Origin: Holophagae bacterium
Lineage (GTDB): Bacteria > Acidobacteriota > Holophagae > Acanthopleuribacterales > Acanthopleuribacteraceae
Assembly (NCBI GenBank): GCA_029263455.1
Contig: JAJCXM010000008.1
Location: 310,001 to 374,000, forward strand
Direction: 5' to 3'
DNA length: 64,000 nucleotides
The notes beneath the pieces were generated by a model, which was not told the origin of the DNA, made no database searches, and worked only from the letters and a program-made list of their open reading frames with translations. Position numbers and translations under genes: made by a program. Positions 63,338-64,000 of the stretch are shown piece after piece (position 1 is the first letter of the stretch; the number at the start of each line of letters is the position of its first letter).

Positions 63338-64000
63338 TCGCTTAGTTTTGTGACTTTTGATTGGGATTTTGGTTTTCGTCGCAGCTCAATTTCTTCCATC
63401 CAACTTTCCTGGCCGTTTTGATACCAACTCCATTTGGCCTTGACGAGATCGTCAGACACAAATTCATAAATTACGTGGTCCATATGGCCCTTGTCTCGAA
63501 CTGCGATGTTACTACCTCCGGCATACTTGAACTCCATGATTCGCATATCCTCTGAAATGGATTCTATTTCTAATCGAGGTTGGTTACGAGCCGCGCAGTA
63601 ATGGATGAGAACCAAATTGTCGCCATCTAGATGGTATGTCGTCATCATAGCTGAATCGTGGTGGTCGTCGAATGTCGTTTCAATGACGACCGAGTTTCGG
63701 GCGATGGTTCGAAACCCAATGTCCGAGGTCCAACCTGCGGTGCTGGTGCCAACCCACTCACCGGCAAGCGATGCTAATTGATTAAAGGCTTGCACATATA
63801 GTTCACGTGGTTTCTCTGGGTTGAGCGCTTTAGCATTGAGCCACTTGACGTCAAGTCCGCCCAGGGACAGCCAGGGTCCGCAGTTTACGCCGCGTGTCTC
63901 AACCGTCATAGAACCGAAGAGGCGTTCCAGATTGACTTGGCAGGATTTAATGTCGTCTGTATCAAATAGCAGGAAAGCATTGGGCAAGCCGTCAAATGTG
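63334..64000 (-). CDS. DUF1579-like protein (5' end beyond right edge)
   Basis: At least 222 residues are visible. The frame is open to the right edge, so a TTG at 63987 is only a possible start. The last 150 residues look like the lipocalin-like DUF1579 family: LASLAGEWVGTSTAGW, SVVIETTF, MMTTYHLDGDNLVLIHYCAARNQPRL and FKYAGGSNI. The first 65 visible residues (FLLFDTDDIKSCQVNLERLFGS) may be another domain, possibly a VOC-like unit, with low certainty. The stop overlaps the sigma factor start by ATGA, so it may be the source or target of the signal. Confidence 0.7.
   Translation of the reverse strand, partial: TFDGLPNAFLLFDTDDIKSCQVNLERLFGSMTVETRGVNCGPWLSLGGLDVKWLNAKALNPEKPRELYVQAFNQLASLAGEWVGTSTAGWTSDIGFRTIARNSVVIETTFDDHHDSAMMTTYHLDGDNLVLIHYCAARNQPRLEIESISEDMRIMEFKYAGGSNIAVRDKGHMDHVIYEFVSDDLVKAKWSWYQNGQESWMEEIELRRKPKSQSKVTKLSD

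Overview
The window comes from a Gram-negative bacterium of roughly even GC content. It carries lipid A and LPS assembly genes (lpxK, kdtA, an LptC/LptA-like gene, lptB), LolA, outer-membrane barrel proteins and a type VI secretion spike. IcmF, a homocysteine-methyltransferase/MTHFR fusion, an extended MglA-like GTPase with a Roadblock protein elsewhere, a DUF5916 protein and a propeller-type histidine kinase together resemble Acidobacteriota (Holophagae/Acanthopleuribacter-like) or Myxococcota-type genomes. That placement is an inference; there is no rRNA or marker gene here. TTG and GTG starts are frequent.

Layout. 1-1.5 kb: a two-component pair whose kinase is cut by the left edge. 1.7-11.6 kb: an accessory stretch of secreted proteins (DUF11-like, FG-GAP, parallel beta-helix) around a T6SS spike module (DUF2169, TIGR02270, VgrG, DUF6484) with no recognisable cargo gene. 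11.9-24.9 kb: metabolism and housekeeping (aminotransferase, ferredoxin, IcmF, an FHA protein with Glu-Pro repeats, UbiD, LpxK, a GreA-like factor, HMT/MTHFR fusion, FtsY). 24.9-29.5 kb, minus strand: a signalling run (Roadblock, TPR lipoprotein, HD-GYP phosphodiesterase, FHA-GAF-adenylate cyclase) leading into ftsY. 29.6-38.3 kb: methyltransferase, TrxB, MglA-like GTPase, LolA, PabB, polyprenyl synthase, barrel protein, KdtA.

38.4-49.4 kb is a dense plus-strand housekeeping block: lepB, accA, recJ, lptC/A-like, lptB, rpoN, hpf, hprK and a leucine-rich-repeat protein. It is the familiar lpt-rpoN-hpf-hprK neighbourhood, but ptsN is missing between hpf and hprK. 49.4-60.3 kb: an ABC-F ATPase, a DUF5916 barrel protein, a serine hydrolase, a large propeller kinase, a decayed Tat-signal remnant and a beta-propeller protein. 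60.3-64 kb, minus strand: a membrane glycosyltransferase-like pair and a translationally coupled run of three genes: a DUF1579-like protein cut by the right edge, an ECF sigma factor, and a membrane protein combining an anti-sigma-like N-terminus with a YCII domain.

Most notable points: the HMT/MTHFR fusion has lost all three zinc-binding cysteines; UbiD homology begins upstream of any canonical start and points to an ATT start; the sigma/YCII membrane pair; a hairpin ending one base before a ribosome binding site at 1642-1679; and a structured plus-strand intergenic segment with a terminator at 51.07-51.35 kb. No CRISPR array, insertion sequence, tRNA or rRNA was seen.
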